Assembly: GCA_017506865.1 (NCBI GenBank)
Contig: JAFCMP010000547.1
Location: 1,612,001-1,676,000 of the forward strand
Source: Tribonema minus
Lineage: Eukaryota > Sar > Xanthophyceae > Tribonematales > Tribonemataceae
DNA: 64,000 bases
Reading direction: 5' to 3'
Both the position numbers and the translations under genes were made by a program. Position 1 is the first letter of the stretch; each line of letters begins with the position of its first letter. The notes beneath the pieces are model-generated. The model was not told where the DNA came from, did not search any database, and saw only the letters and a list, made by a program, of their open reading frames with translations. This document shows positions 24,001 to 28,460 of this stretch, in pieces.

Positions 24001-26463
24001 TATTTAAAGTGTTTAAGAGTCTCACTGTTGATTCTCACTCGGCAATCAACTTCCACCAGACACAGTCGGGGTGACTGATGGAACATGTCGAACGGTATGG
24101 CTCTAAAAAGGGAGCAAGGCAAAAGGATCTGGAGGCCAATGCTGCAGCAGCACTCATGTACAAGCTGTGCCCTGGCCATGTTTGCTGGGTTAGTTTCAGC
24201 ATCGCCAATGATTGTTTAAGTAAAAACAGCTGCAAATCAGGAAGAATGGATCACAGCCTGAGGCAGGTGATGATGCGCTGCCATTGCTGTTCTGTACTTA
24301 CTTCCGAAGCATAATGGAACACAAGGCAAGAAGTGGTGAACCCGAATATTTGAGGCGCAAAATGCAAGCAAGAATGTGTGGATGCGCAAGGCCCCGCCCA
24401 TGGTGGCACAAGACAGACATCTTCTAAAATCTGGACAAAAATATGATCTTGTTAAATTCACAATCAAACACCTACCATGGGGGTCCCTAGACTTGACACT
24501 ATGCATACCCCCACTCTGCATTTTGAGCCTTGACAATATGCACAACCCCCACTGTACATATTGAGGTGCCAGCCGCCAATCCACTGTTGGCACGGCAATG
24601 CATGCACAGCAATATCATATCTCAGCTCGTTTGGGACCATCATCATGCGCGACGCCAACTCAGCAAGGCCCTGAATGCCGCGCTGGCTGGCGCAATTGAG
24701 CCACCCCCCTTTTGCACCCCAGCAGCAGATGCCTCCGTCAAGACTCTCGCCCCGCCACACGACGCAAGTGCTTATGAATGCGATGCTAGGCAGGGAGGCA
24801 GTCCACCAAGACTGTCTTTGCAAACGCTATCGGAGGTGCAGACCGCACAAGTGGTACATGTAGTCTGACCCCCCGCATATTGCGCGCGGCTTCTCTTCTA
24901 TGGTGGAATTGGTAGACACGGAAGACTCAAAATCTTTTGCAATTGCGTGCTGGTTCAAGTCCGGCTAGAAAAGAAAAAATAAATGGGACATAAACATACA
25001 GTTTATATCAAAGATTTCCAAGAAAAAAGCCTGCGGGCATGCCTTCACCACGCGTGCCGCCAGCACTCAGAGCACTGAACGCCACTCACACACTTGATTG
25101 GGCCCGTGTCCTCTTGCGAGGCGGAGGCCTTACTGACGATGGTCAGTTTTGCAGCGTGTGCTAGCCAGCGAGCTGAATGCAGTTCTCTCTGCGTGCAGGC
25201 ATGCCTTCACCAAGCGGCACAAGCAGCTCACCAGGGAGGCCGAGGGGGCGGAGGTGCTGTTTGAGGACGCGCTCTGGGGGGTCGTGCTGCTGGTGGTGAG
25301 TCACCCCTGTGAACTTCACTTCACGCATCCAGAGTGAATGTGCACTGCGCGCCTGCTGCTCCCACGTGGTCTGCAGAGCCGCATCCAAAAGCGTGAACAC
25401 TCAGGGTTAACTTAGGGGGTTAGGTCCAGTGTTAGGTCAACTCCTGAGCGCTGCAGCTGAGTTCTAGTTTGCCTTTCGGCCGCGGCTTGCTACGAGCTGT
25501 AGAAATTTGCCTTAGCCCTGAGCTTGATGTGACTTCTCGAGCAAGTGATGGATACTCTTTCATGGTTCCCACTCAGCTGCTTCTTGTGCGATCGCAGAGA
25601 CCTTGAGAGTTGCATCAGAAATTACTGGAGCGCAGGGGTGCTGCCGTGTGCGTGTTGGAGAAAGATTAGACGATGTAAAAATATTGGTCCATTAGTGTTT
25701 GTGCGTCACTGCATGACCTTTGCAAATATGAAGCCAATTTGCTGCTGGTCGATTGCCAACTTGACCACACTTGTCGCTCATGAAGGCAGCATATTTCGAA
25801 GTATTGTCCGCACAGGAATAGCTGAACCACTGTGGCTTTGCACCTCGCATATGCTCAGTGTACTGCAAAGTACGAGCACACTCTTCGGCGCAAGCATGTT
25901 GACCTGCATCATGTACTCTCAGACGCAATTGTGAAGAACTCAGAATAGGAGGTTTGTACTGAAGCCATTGAGATGGCGGTTCTTCATCAGCACCTGCGTC
26001 GTATCATGCCCCGACCTGTGGCACCAGCTGCCTCGTCTTCACAGTTCCCCGCGCTGCACAATTACCTAGGCGTGATGCTGTGTGGGCTGCAGTCAGTCGT
26101 CTTACGTGGACATGCAGGTGTTTGTGAATGCCATGCAGGCTTCCCCTTCTGACAGGCATCGACCGCAACGCATGCAATGCGCTGCTAAAGCAGCGCAAGT
26201 TGGCACTGCATATGCCATGGCACACTGTAGACTTGTATGATCTGCACTGACACCTCTCTTTGCGCTGCTGCTGCTGCTGTCTGTGCATGCAGGGCGGCAC
26301 TGCAAGCGCCCTGATCCTCTACCTGGCTTACCGCAACTACAGACGCGGAGGGCGCAACAGCAGTCCCGAAACGGCTTTTGGCCTGCTTCCCCAAGATCCG
26401 TACGCAGCTTCCGGCAGCAGCAATGGCGCTCAGCGGCAGCAGCAAGAGCGCCGGCGAGAATAG
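1..26463 (+). CDS. Giant intron-rich gene for a TIG/IPT-like type I membrane protein (5'-partial, all exons)
   Basis: The exons listed separately below lie on one strand, share GT-AG borders and similar codon use, and run without an interrupting gene to a stop at 26461-26463. Several exons carry short glycine-centred motifs typical of TIG/IPT beta-sandwich domains, for example EIRGEGFAPDG, MITGRGF and FISGSGF. Others carry cysteine pairs and N-glycosylation sequons. The last two exons join in phase 0 to form one hydrophobic helix followed by arginines, so the protein is probably a type I membrane protein with a large outside part and a cytoplasmic tail of about 40 residues. The 5' end lies outside the window. 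That all exons belong to one transcript is an inference, and two adjacent genes of the same style are possible. Confidence 0.6.
191..273 (+). CDS. Exon copy, repeat type 1
   Basis: The segment begins after or within a CAG acceptor-like site and encodes a stretch containing NPKRTPLYLDPPLREGDGFT. It ends before GTCACT, a weak donor. The same segment recurs at 1-87 and 383-467 with a few substitutions, and short AT-richer spacers separate the copies. It may be an alternative first half of the exon at 383-637 or a decaying duplicate. Confidence 0.45.
383..637 (+). CDS. Exon of the giant surface-protein gene, repeat type 1 (most complete copy)
   Basis: This 255-nt open segment (85 codons, phase 0 at both ends) starts after a GCCG-CAG acceptor and stops at CAG before GTGCGG. 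The first part repeats the FDPPLREG block of the two upstream copies. The second part contains PSRIVLTKRF, GEPRAWRTDG and a glycine-rich GGGMLTVGGSAGLQIAQ block that looks like a beta-rich extracellular segment. I do not recognise a named family for the block. It is the longest and least damaged member of its local array. Confidence 0.55.
721..1110 (+). repeat. Degenerate tandem copies of the 383-637 exon
   Basis: The stretch 721-839 repeats the GEPRAWRTDG...GLQIAQ part of the previous exon almost exactly and also ends CAG before GTACGG. A more decayed copy is at about 920-988 (LLATNTG...VGGTAGLQIAR, with frame damage). A fragment with LVAINAGG is at about 1060-1095. Each copy is followed by a donor-like GT and a short intron-like spacer. 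Confidence 0.6.
1111..2160. other. Intronic stretch with interstitial telomere-type repeats
   Basis: No exon is supported here. The stretch contains three blocks of TTAGGG-type repeat: 1486-1512, 1603-1658 (both TTAGGG on the + strand) and 1831-1866 (CCCTAA on the + strand). Short open frames rich in alternating Gly-Leu or Val-Arg are translations of these repeats and are not genes. Confidence 0.6.
1486..1866. repeat. Three interstitial telomere-type blocks in both orientations
   Basis: TTAGGG units lie at 1486-1512 and 1603-1658 and CCCTAA units at 1831-1866, with occasional variants (TTAGTG, TGAGGG). The block orientation changes within 400 bp, so this is not a true chromosome end. Confidence 0.85.
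2161..2292 (+). CDS. TIG/IPT-like exon of the giant gene
   Basis: This 44-codon, phase-0 segment starts after TTTACAG and encodes a Val-rich strand followed by PTLEIRGEGFAPDGATK. The motif 'strand, x, G, x, G, F' is the typical start of a TIG/IPT immunoglobulin-like fold. The exon ends AAG and is followed by GCAAGA instead of GT. The duplicate at 2501 has a normal GTGAAA donor, so this copy either uses a GC donor or has lost it. Confidence 0.65.
2455..2840 (+). repeat. Degenerate copies of the 2161-2292 TIG-like exon
   Basis: The segment ending at 2501 repeats LEIRGEGLAPDGATK and has a GTGAAA donor. A further copy at about 2765-2830 reads LEICGEGFAPK before losing similarity. The intron sequence after each copy (CTCGCTCAGGGCGCG and the following GTCCAGCT) is also repeated at 2570 and 2850, so the duplication unit covers exon end plus intron. 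Confidence 0.6.
3212..3256 (+). repeat. Partial upstream copy of the exon at 3400
   Basis: After CTGCGCAG the sequence encodes VQFANRIAQGANFT, identical to the first 14 residues of the exon at 3400. Similarity then stops. The acceptor is preserved but the rest of the exon is missing. Confidence 0.6.
3400..3494 (+). CDS. Exon of the giant gene
   Basis: This segment of 95 nt lies between CTGTGCAG and GTGAGTGG, a near-consensus donor. It encodes VQFANRIAQGANFT followed by a mixed hydrophobic and acidic stretch ending LKLEEGNK. Glycine, asparagine and an NFT sequon suggest an extracellular beta-domain. The exon ends in phase 2. Family not recognised on its own. Confidence 0.6.
3495..3949. other. 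Intron, no feature seen
   Basis: The stretch follows a GTGAGT donor and has many stops in all frames. It contains a short run of TATG units near 3748 and nothing else that I can support. Confidence 0.5.
3950..5110 (+). repeat. Local array of partial copies of the 4320-4493 exon
   Basis: Acceptor-side pieces occur at about 3960-4012 and 4117-4172. Donor-side pieces (GTCGTCGTGCACCGCACGCA and variants, then CACAGGTGCG) occur near 4565, 4755 and 4890, with a damaged one near 5070. Intron pieces such as 'GCGTAGACNNGGCNNTACGTCACG' travel with them. The 4320-4493 exon is included for context. Confidence 0.6.
4320..4493 (+). CDS. Exon of the giant gene (Val/Asp-rich segment)
   Basis: The exon begins after ATGTTGCAG and ends CACACGCACAG before GTGCGA. 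The only long open reading encodes an LQLPAPLAVTAVDVGDG stretch, then VAVATVFEDPAVDAS and a His/Thr-rich end (VVHRTHTHR). Valine-aspartate alternation fits a beta-domain. Parts of the same exon recur at least five times on both sides, but this is the only copy with acceptor, body and donor together. Confidence 0.55.
5325..5520. repeat. Minisatellite with an 18-bp TACATGGTATGTATGCGC-type unit
   Basis: About ten imperfect copies of an 18-bp unit run through this stretch. Because 18 is a multiple of three, all three + frames stay open for a while and give MYALHG-type repeats, which explains the overlapping open frames here. Confidence 0.75.
5521..6272. other. Intronic stretch with a small duplicated CTGTAGTNCTRCTC block
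   Basis: Two similar segments at about 5600-5635 and 5680-5715 (GTGGCGCTGTAGTNCT, then GACCATG or GCCATG) show another local duplication. No exon with both splice sites and an open frame was identified. Confidence 0.4.
6273..6360 (+). CDS. TIG/IPT-like exon of the giant gene
   Basis: The exon lies between TCTGCGCAG and a consensus GTGAGT donor. It encodes LMITGRGFTDDFQP, then an acidic stretch and LEAYVQ. The MITGRGF motif is a typical TIG/IPT first turn. The frame requires a phase-1 acceptor. The donor side of this exon has been copied repeatedly downstream. Confidence 0.65.
6361..6905 (+). repeat. Repeated donor-site units (CAGGTGAGTCGAGTCAGAG-type)
   Basis: The junction GTGCAG/GTGAGTCRAGTC recurs at about 6355, 6446, 6492, 6651 and 6846, each followed by related intron sequence (GAGTCACAGACT). 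The exon-derived part of the later copies shrinks to a few codons, so these look like copied 5' splice sites with little coding sequence left. Confidence 0.6.
6906..7385. other. Intronic stretch, no feature seen
   Basis: Apart from short open frames without coding character, I see nothing to annotate in this stretch. Confidence 0.4.
7386..7690 (+). repeat. Two tandem copies of the acceptor side of the 7691 exon
   Basis: A unit of about 145 bp containing CTTCAANTGTGNCC, GCGCGCTGATCGCTGCC and CGCAGGTGCACAACAGAACG occurs about three times. The last copy runs into the complete exon at 7691. The first two lose similarity soon after GAACG. Confidence 0.65.
7691..7762 (+). CDS. Exon of the giant gene (24 codons)
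   Basis: The exon lies between TTGCGCAG and GTGCGC, is 72 nt long and has phase 0 at both ends. It encodes VHNRTHLMLMVIGAWLPKSA and four more residues. It has an N-glycosylation sequon (NRT) and a hydrophobic strand, consistent with the edge of a beta-domain. It is too short for a family call. Confidence 0.55.
7763..8870. other. Intronic stretch with telomere-type repeats and a small duplication
   Basis: TTAGGG-type repeats occur at 7772-7815 and CCCTAA repeats at 8034-8055, with a weaker block near 8402. The sequence CACGCTTCCAGAGTCGCGGT is present twice (7839 and 7878). The long minus-strand open frame at 7555-8331 is broken by no stop but has no recognisable protein signal and crosses the repeats, so I do not call it a gene. 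Confidence 0.5.
8871..9110 (+). repeat. Two partial copies of the 9201-9320 exon
   Basis: CAG/GTGGCGAGCATCGAC starts copies at 8871 and 9029. The second continues with TGAGRITFTYPVITFQ before decaying. Intron pieces with 'CCTTATTAAGC' and 'CCGTGTTCC' repeat with them, at roughly 160-170-bp spacing. Confidence 0.65.
9201..9320 (+). CDS. Exon of the giant gene (40 codons)
   Basis: This 120-nt, phase-0 segment lies between CTCTTTGCAG and GTCAGG. It encodes VASIDTGAGRITFTRPI, a valine-rich linker and an acidic stretch ending SIAPLHAQ. The pattern 'I-D-x-G-x-G-x-I-x-F' suggests beta-strands of an extracellular domain. The 5' half and the 3' half are each present in extra copies, upstream and downstream respectively. 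Confidence 0.6.
9321..9850 (+). repeat. Decaying 3'-half copies of the 9201 exon within degenerate TTAGGG-like sequence
   Basis: Copies of the block encoding DGLSIAPLHAQ lie at about 9440-9480, 9615-9658 and 9713-9739, and a diverged one (GLTTALLPDQ) lies at 9800-9847. Each is followed by GTCAGG. Between them lies degenerate sequence based on AGGGTTAGG and AGGGCTAGGG. Confidence 0.65.
10074..10179 (+). CDS. TIG/IPT-like exon of the giant gene
   Basis: The exon lies between CACTTTCCAG and a consensus GTAAGC donor. It encodes VVYESAGPETSATLFISGSG, then FTSDMKLEFEPALTA. FISGSGFT is a clear TIG/IPT signature, and it is followed by an amphipathic strand as expected. This is one of the best supported exons and has no obvious local copies. 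It ends in phase 1. Confidence 0.7.
10180..10815. other. Intron with a short CCCTAA block
   Basis: Between the two splice sites there is only a short CCCTAA-like block near 10712 and no open frame with coding character. Confidence 0.5.
10816..10976 (+). CDS. Exon of the giant gene (second half of a TIG-like domain)
   Basis: The exon follows GTGGCAG and ends at AAG before GTGAGC. It encodes DDYEMDVLGPSEVRLRRQPG, then a segment with DATGTLRVTSITAGG and a glycine-rich end. 'GTLRVTSITAGGRTV' resembles the last strands of a TIG or similar beta-sandwich. It starts in phase 1, matching the phase-1 end of the exon at 10179. Confidence 0.65.
11030..11545 (+). repeat. Three partial copies of the 10816-10976 exon
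   Basis: Pieces encoding the 'TLRV-T-SITAGGRTVPLGG' part recur at about 11040-11110, 11205-11300 and 11475-11545, with frame damage. The first two keep a GGCATAA-GT-like end. Intron pieces (TGCATAGNAGAAGGGGTT) recur at 11156 and 11410. Confidence 0.6.
11699..12407 (+). repeat. 146-bp tandem array: five copies of the start of the 12408 exon plus GATGATG intron
   Basis: Copies begin at 11699, 11824, 11971, 12117 and 12263, and the complete exon begins at 12408. The last four steps are 145-147 bp. Each unit is a (GAT)n-rich intron end, GGTGATGCTCAG, then the first 50-60 nt of the exon (TVLRDPSVSAAPTAIYAS). Small indels disrupt some frames. Confidence 0.8.
12408..12593 (+). CDS. TIG/IPT-like exon of the giant gene (complete copy)
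   Basis: This 186-nt, phase-0 segment lies between GGTGATGCTCAG and GTGAGT. It encodes VATVLRDPSVSAAPTAIYAS, then HTRVLRVAGSGLVSRLDP, and ends VPKSAYVVGDWGSDH. 'VLRVAGSGL' is a TIG-like motif. The front part is tandemly repeated upstream and the back part downstream, so this copy is the junction of two arrays. Confidence 0.7.
12700..12982 (+). repeat. Two copies of the 3' half of the 12408 exon
   Basis: Segments at about 12706-12773 (RLDVPKSAYIVGDWGSDH) and 12910-12980 (RLNVPKSAYVGGDWGSAT) repeat the exon end. Both are followed by GTG donors (GTGCTG and GTGAGT). Intron sequence with CTTTTTGTTGT and TTTCAGCGC repeats too, at roughly 190-200-bp spacing. Confidence 0.7.
12983..13542. other. Intron, AT-richer, no gene
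   Basis: The stretch runs to a CAG acceptor at 13542. It contains two copies of a CCCCTCTGAAACATACCCCT-like block (near 13385 and 13487) and no coding signal. Confidence 0.5.
13543..13607 (+). CDS. Small exon of the giant gene
   Basis: The exon lies between TTGTCGTGCAG and GTGAGT. It encodes VTLRLAGSSWDADGTSEVRV, then L and a partial Gly codon, and ends in phase 2. The 'LRLAGSSW' turn could be a TIG-type motif. No local copies were seen. Confidence 0.55.
13608..14440. other. Intronic stretch, no feature seen
   Basis: An open minus-strand frame at 13643-14146 (167 codons) has no recognisable domain and lies in a normal intron position. I see nothing else to annotate. Confidence 0.4.
14450..15200 (+). 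repeat. Partial copies of the 14702-14844 exon
   Basis: An acceptor-side piece (DTGAGEVVLP) lies at about 14465-14515. The 3' half recurs at about 14957-15040 (DNPNVRCNDSCTFANDNICH, GTGAGT donor) and, more decayed, at about 15145-15195 (NNPLVQCKNSCNF). The complete exon lies between them. Confidence 0.65.
14702..14844 (+). CDS. Cys-containing exon of the giant gene
   Basis: The exon lies between ATCATTTGCAG and GTAAGC. It encodes LDTGAGEVVLPDGGVLVACV, then a segment with CDDSCTFANDNICHEEG. Four cysteines in about 25 residues suggest a small disulphide-bonded module at the end of a beta-domain. The phase-1 start and end are inferred from the open frame. Family not recognised. Confidence 0.6.
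15201..17750. other. AT-richer 2.5-kb stretch without identifiable exons
   Basis: This stretch is visibly richer in A and T than its surroundings and has no exon with coherent splice sites. It contains two similar segments with ATGTACGTACGTAAACCACGCCCTCAGCGCG-like content (15470-15495 and 15970-16010), so part of it is duplicated. The open frames here show no protein signal. Confidence 0.4.
17755..18843 (+). repeat. About 200-bp tandem units carrying the start of the 18844 exon
   Basis: A block with GTACATCNGTGTACT, GTGTACTGCAYGAGAG and a CCGACTGCATGCACTG-type end recurs near 17762, 18306, 18504 and 18704. The last three are each followed by a C-rich tract and then by GCGCCTGGTACA plus GCAGCGGTGTGC, which is the start of the exon at 18844. 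The run of C at about 18787-18812 lies in the last unit. Confidence 0.65.
18844..18977 (+). CDS. Cys-rich exon of the giant gene
   Basis: The exon follows GCCGAGCGCAG and ends GAG before GTGCGC. It encodes AWYKAAVCEVGTDCTDCNIP, then VVVDGTCANTCKHARDDQCD. Five or six cysteines in 40 residues, with acidic and aspartate-rich ends, suggest an EGF-like or small disulphide-rich extracellular module. The exact family is not clear. Confidence 0.6.
18978..19410 (+). repeat. Copies of the 3' end of the 18844 exon
   Basis: Segments encoding ARDDQCNDEREV (about 19055-19093) and CKHARDNQYDVEREV (about 19288-19333) repeat the exon end. A fragment with the same downstream sequence starts near 19197. The following intron text (GCGTTGAAGTANYGYAGTGG, then GACGTGCC) is repeated with each copy. 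Confidence 0.65.
19411..20184. other. Intronic stretch with partial acceptor-side copies
   Basis: The junction GTGTGCAGGGCGGCCAGGGCCTGT, which starts the next exon, already occurs at about 20051. A related GTTGTGCAGGGCGATTTCGC occurs near 19825. Short CCCTAA blocks sit at about 20019 and 20150. Confidence 0.5.
20185..20276 (+). CDS. Cys-containing exon of the giant gene
   Basis: The exon lies between CGTGTGCAG and a GTGAGT donor that overlaps a G run. It encodes GGQGLCRLGTDCQDCGPVGA, then SNFTADSRKG. The GTDCxDC motif matches that of the exon at 18844 (GTDCTDC), so the two modules are probably related. The NFT sequon is consistent with an outside location. Confidence 0.6.
20360..21232 (+). 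repeat. Array of about nine decaying copies of the ASNFTADSRKGG exon end
   Basis: The block (S/A)(N/T)(F/L)(T/A)ADSRKGG followed by GTGAGTT recurs near 20400, 20522, 20675, 20795, 20905, 20985, 21108 and 21205, at intervals of roughly 90-150 bp. Two intron types alternate, one with TGTCGCGATCTCGAGGCCT and one with CATACTTCAAGGA. Several copies begin with a different front (YFLSNL). Confidence 0.75.
21311..21355 (+). repeat. Interstitial TTAGGG array
   Basis: About seven nearly perfect TTAGGG units lie here on the + strand, inside an intron between exon copies. Confidence 0.85.
21360..21780 (+). repeat. About 125-bp tandem copies ahead of the 21781 exon
   Basis: Three units, each containing GACCGGGGCTGC, TTGACNCGCGTGACC, a YTGCAG or TCGCAG acceptor and GATGGGCTCTC (or a variant), end near 21425, 21550 and 21670. 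The fourth leads into the complete exon at 21781. Confidence 0.7.
21781..21844 (+). CDS. Small exon of the giant gene
   Basis: The exon lies between TCCGCTCGCAG and GTACAT. It encodes VFDGLSSGQWGRDSASMSQL, then Q, starting in phase 1. A damaged copy of its 3' end and donor (GACTCTGTCGCAACTACAGGTACA) is present at about 21994-22018. Function cannot be judged from 21 residues. Confidence 0.5.
21845..22640. other. Intronic stretch with a 135-bp duplication
   Basis: ACGGCGCCTGCCCTGT and the following CTTCAACTTRAAG occur at 21902 and 22035, together with the copied end of the previous exon. The rest shows open frames without coding character. Confidence 0.45.
22641..23648. other. Intronic stretch with TTAGGG array and a partial exon copy
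   Basis: A TTAGGG-type array lies at 22899-22936. At about 23026-23062 the sequence GGGCGAGCGCTGCCTCATC, then CAGA-CTG, repeats the start of the exon at 23649, without the remaining part. Confidence 0.5.
22899..22936 (+). repeat. Interstitial TTAGGG array
   Basis: About six units of TTAGGG with one variant (TTAGGATTAGGG) lie inside an intron of the giant gene. Confidence 0.85.
23649..23755 (+). CDS. Exon of the giant gene
   Basis: The exon lies between GTGCGTATGCAG and GTACGG. The coherent frame encodes GVSAASSQSWQEDSTFFRGN, then DVLKGQEGNAAPPFFR. It is Ser/Gln/Gly-rich, like a linker region. Other frames are also open, so the reading is supported mainly by the absence of stops and the fit of both splice sites. 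Confidence 0.45.
23756..24893. other. Intronic stretch, no exon seen
   Basis: A duplicated TCAAGCTGGTCC(T/C)ATTTGGTG(A/G)GGGGTAC block lies at 23779 and 23847. The rest is without coding signal. Confidence 0.4.
24894..24973 (+). tRNA. Organelle/bacterial-type tRNA-Leu (anticodon CAA), possibly a relic of organellar DNA
   Basis: The sequence folds as a class II tRNA. The acceptor strand TCTTCTA pairs with TAGAAAA with one mismatch. The D arm is GGTGGAATTGGTAGACACG, typical of plastid and bacterial trnL. The anticodon stem GAAGA/TCTTT encloses the loop CTCAAAA with anticodon CAA. A long variable arm follows, and the T stem GCTGG/CCGGC encloses TTCAAGT. No CCA is encoded and no intron is present. 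The D-arm sequence is of organelle type, so a plastid- or mitochondrion-derived insertion in an intron of the giant gene is the likeliest origin. The acceptor mismatch and a G-T pair suggest it may no longer function. Confidence 0.75.
25155..25295 (+). CDS. Penultimate exon: juxtamembrane segment and first half of the transmembrane helix
   Basis: This 141-nt, phase-0 segment lies between CAGTTTTGCAG and a consensus GTGAGT. It encodes RVLASELNAVLSACRHAFTK, a charged Arg/Lys/Glu stretch, and ends in ALWGVVLLV. The hydrophobic end continues in phase into the next exon (GGTASALILYLAY), giving one helix of about 21 residues. An intron splitting a membrane helix is unremarkable, and the phase match supports both exons. 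Confidence 0.7.
25296..26292. other. Last intron
   Basis: The stretch runs between the GTGAGT donor and the TGCATGCAG acceptor. It has a short TTAGGG-like block near 25416 and no other feature. The 129-codon open frame at 25545-25934 has no recognisable domain. Confidence 0.5.
26293..26463 (+). CDS. Terminal exon: rest of the transmembrane helix and cytoplasmic tail
   Basis: The exon starts after TGCATGCAG in phase 0. It encodes GGTASALILYLAYRNYRRGG, then a Ser/Gln/Arg-rich tail ending QQQERRRE and a TAG stop at 26461-26463. The arginines directly after the hydrophobic stretch follow the positive-inside rule and place the tail in the cytoplasm. No known endocytosis or kinase motif is evident. 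This is the 3' end of the giant gene. Confidence 0.7.
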   Translation, partial: GGTASALILYLAYRNYRRGGRNSSPETAFGLLPQDPYAASGSSNGAQRQQQERRRE

Positions 26464-28371
26464 CATCCGACGTGTGCAGAGCGATGCTGCTGCTGCTGAA
26501 CGCTGTTGCTCTGCGCCCGCACCCTCAACGCGCGTTGTGTGGATGGCATCGACAGCGCGTGCATGATGTCGCGCTGTGACGTCACACTTGCAAAGCGTCA
26601 CGCCTGGCGGTCAGGCGCGCATGCAAGTTTTGGTTCTGGGACGTGGTATGTGCATGCTGCCTCCCCTTCCCCCCCCTCCCCCTCTCAATCACCCCGAGCC
26701 TGAACACCTCAACAGCGCGCAGACTTCAAGTGCTGATTGAAGTGCAGGAACAGCAGCAACGCACACGCAGCTGCGGGTGCAATGCCTGCATTCGTGTGCT
26801 TCCGGCTTCAGCAAGCCTTTCATCAGCGAGTCTTGGTGCTGCGTCGTGTGCCCACGCAGAAAACTCAGCTCCCCCTTGGGGGCTGCTGGTGGTTATACAG
26901 ATGTGCGGTGGGTTCTGCGCGCCCCAGTTTGCACAGCTTCGGCGCGAGTCGCAATGCCTCGCATGGCAGTCCCGCGGACACTCTAAATGTTGAGTCTAGG
27001 AGGTTCTACATGACGGTGGAAGCGGTTTGTGCGTGTGCAGGCGGGAGGGGGTTCAGCATTTCAAGTTGTTGGCAATGTCTGGCCTGTGTGGCTGGCGTAA
27101 GCCCCCATGTGCACGTGAGATACTGTCGGAGTTGGCTTGACCACCAGCGCTGAGTCTGCGTCCAGTGTCTGCTTCAATGCAACGCAGCAGTGGCCCTCTG
27201 CGTGTGATCGGCATCGTCTTGCATTGCCCTGCATGCGTATGACATCTCTATGCGCGTTGCGATGCTTTGCTCGTCATGACCTGCTTGCACCTTGCCTCAA
27301 CACGTGAACATCGGACACTTCCTTGGCTGCTGCTGCAATACATTCCCGGTTGGGTCATTCGTATGAAATGTGAAATGTGACGTCACACTTGCCGCACCGC
27401 ACAACGTTGATGCCTTGTGCCGGATGCTGACTCCATTAGAGTACGACCAGCAACGGACCGTGACAACTGGCAGCCTCAGGTGTTTCGGCCTGACGATTGC
27501 ACACGGCATTTCTGACGTTGGCCGCTTTCCACAAGCACAGCATTGCAATACTGGTTTCAGTGACTAATGAGACTGTGCTCTCAGAGATGAAGTGAATTGA
27601 ATGCCTCGGTAACCAGACCCCCTCCCCCCACCATCCCAGTCACAACGTGAAGAGCTCTGAACGCCAACCGACTCCTAGGCATGCACAAAGGGATGTGACG
27701 CTTGCCCAAGAATGGAATTTGACAGAGCGTTGCTGTGATGCGCACGTGGAGAGCATGTCAATACTGCTGGGGAGGGGGGGCGGGGGGGGGGTGAGGGGGG
27801 AAGAGGGGGGGCGGAGGGGGAGGGTGAGGGGGGCATAATTCACCTGCGATGGTCACTGCTGTAACCAAAGAGTATGCGGCATTCTAGGCAGGCTTGTGGA
27901 CAGCCGTAGTTCAGAATGCACAAATGCAGGCATATGCTTATGTTGAGGCACAAAAGAGCTTAGAATGTGAACATCTCACTTACTTCAAGGTGTCTATCTC
28001 TTTTCGCCAAATACACTTGTAGAAGAACCATCATCAGCTAAATGCCATGCTCGGAAATTTTCATAGGCGACTGAACAAAAGTATCAGTCACATGGCTGCT
28101 CCAGCTCGCGTTGATGTGCAGGCACAAAAAGCACAACAAGCATACAACGTGGAGCTCCATCCGCTGCGGCAAAAAACCTCTCTTTCTTTGACTGGCGGTG
28201 AAAACTACCCGTGTTTTGGGACAGTATGTAAAGGACGGCTGTTCACAGCACAAACATCCTGCCCATTGTGACTGTCCGTTGCGGCCTACACAAGCAAGGC
28301 AGACAGTCACTCATGCGTACTAGGCACAAGCAACTATGTACCGACGGACACAAAACCATAGACTATAGACA
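26464..28371. other. Intergenic region, no gene supported
   Basis: The region holds C-rich (about 26657-26690) and G-rich (about 27768-27833) tracts and scattered short open frames. None has coding character or coherent splice sites. Confidence 0.5.
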
Positions 28372-28383
28372 ACTGGGGAGTAC

Positions 28384-28448
28384 GTATGGACTTGTATTTA
28401 TAAAGGCCCAAGGGAGGCCGGGTTGCCTATGCAATCGAAAAGCTTGCG
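28384..28448 (-). mobile_element. 65-bp 3'-tail insertion of the non-LTR retrotransposon family, with 12-bp target duplication
   Basis: The 65 bp match the last 65 bp of the large element at 34243 on the same strand. It is flanked by perfect direct repeats ACTGGGGAGTAC at 28372-28383 and 28449-28460. This is therefore an extremely 5'-truncated retrotransposition event. The duplication ends in GTAC next to the element 3' end. Confidence 0.9.
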
Positions 28449-28460
28449 ACTGGGGAGTAC

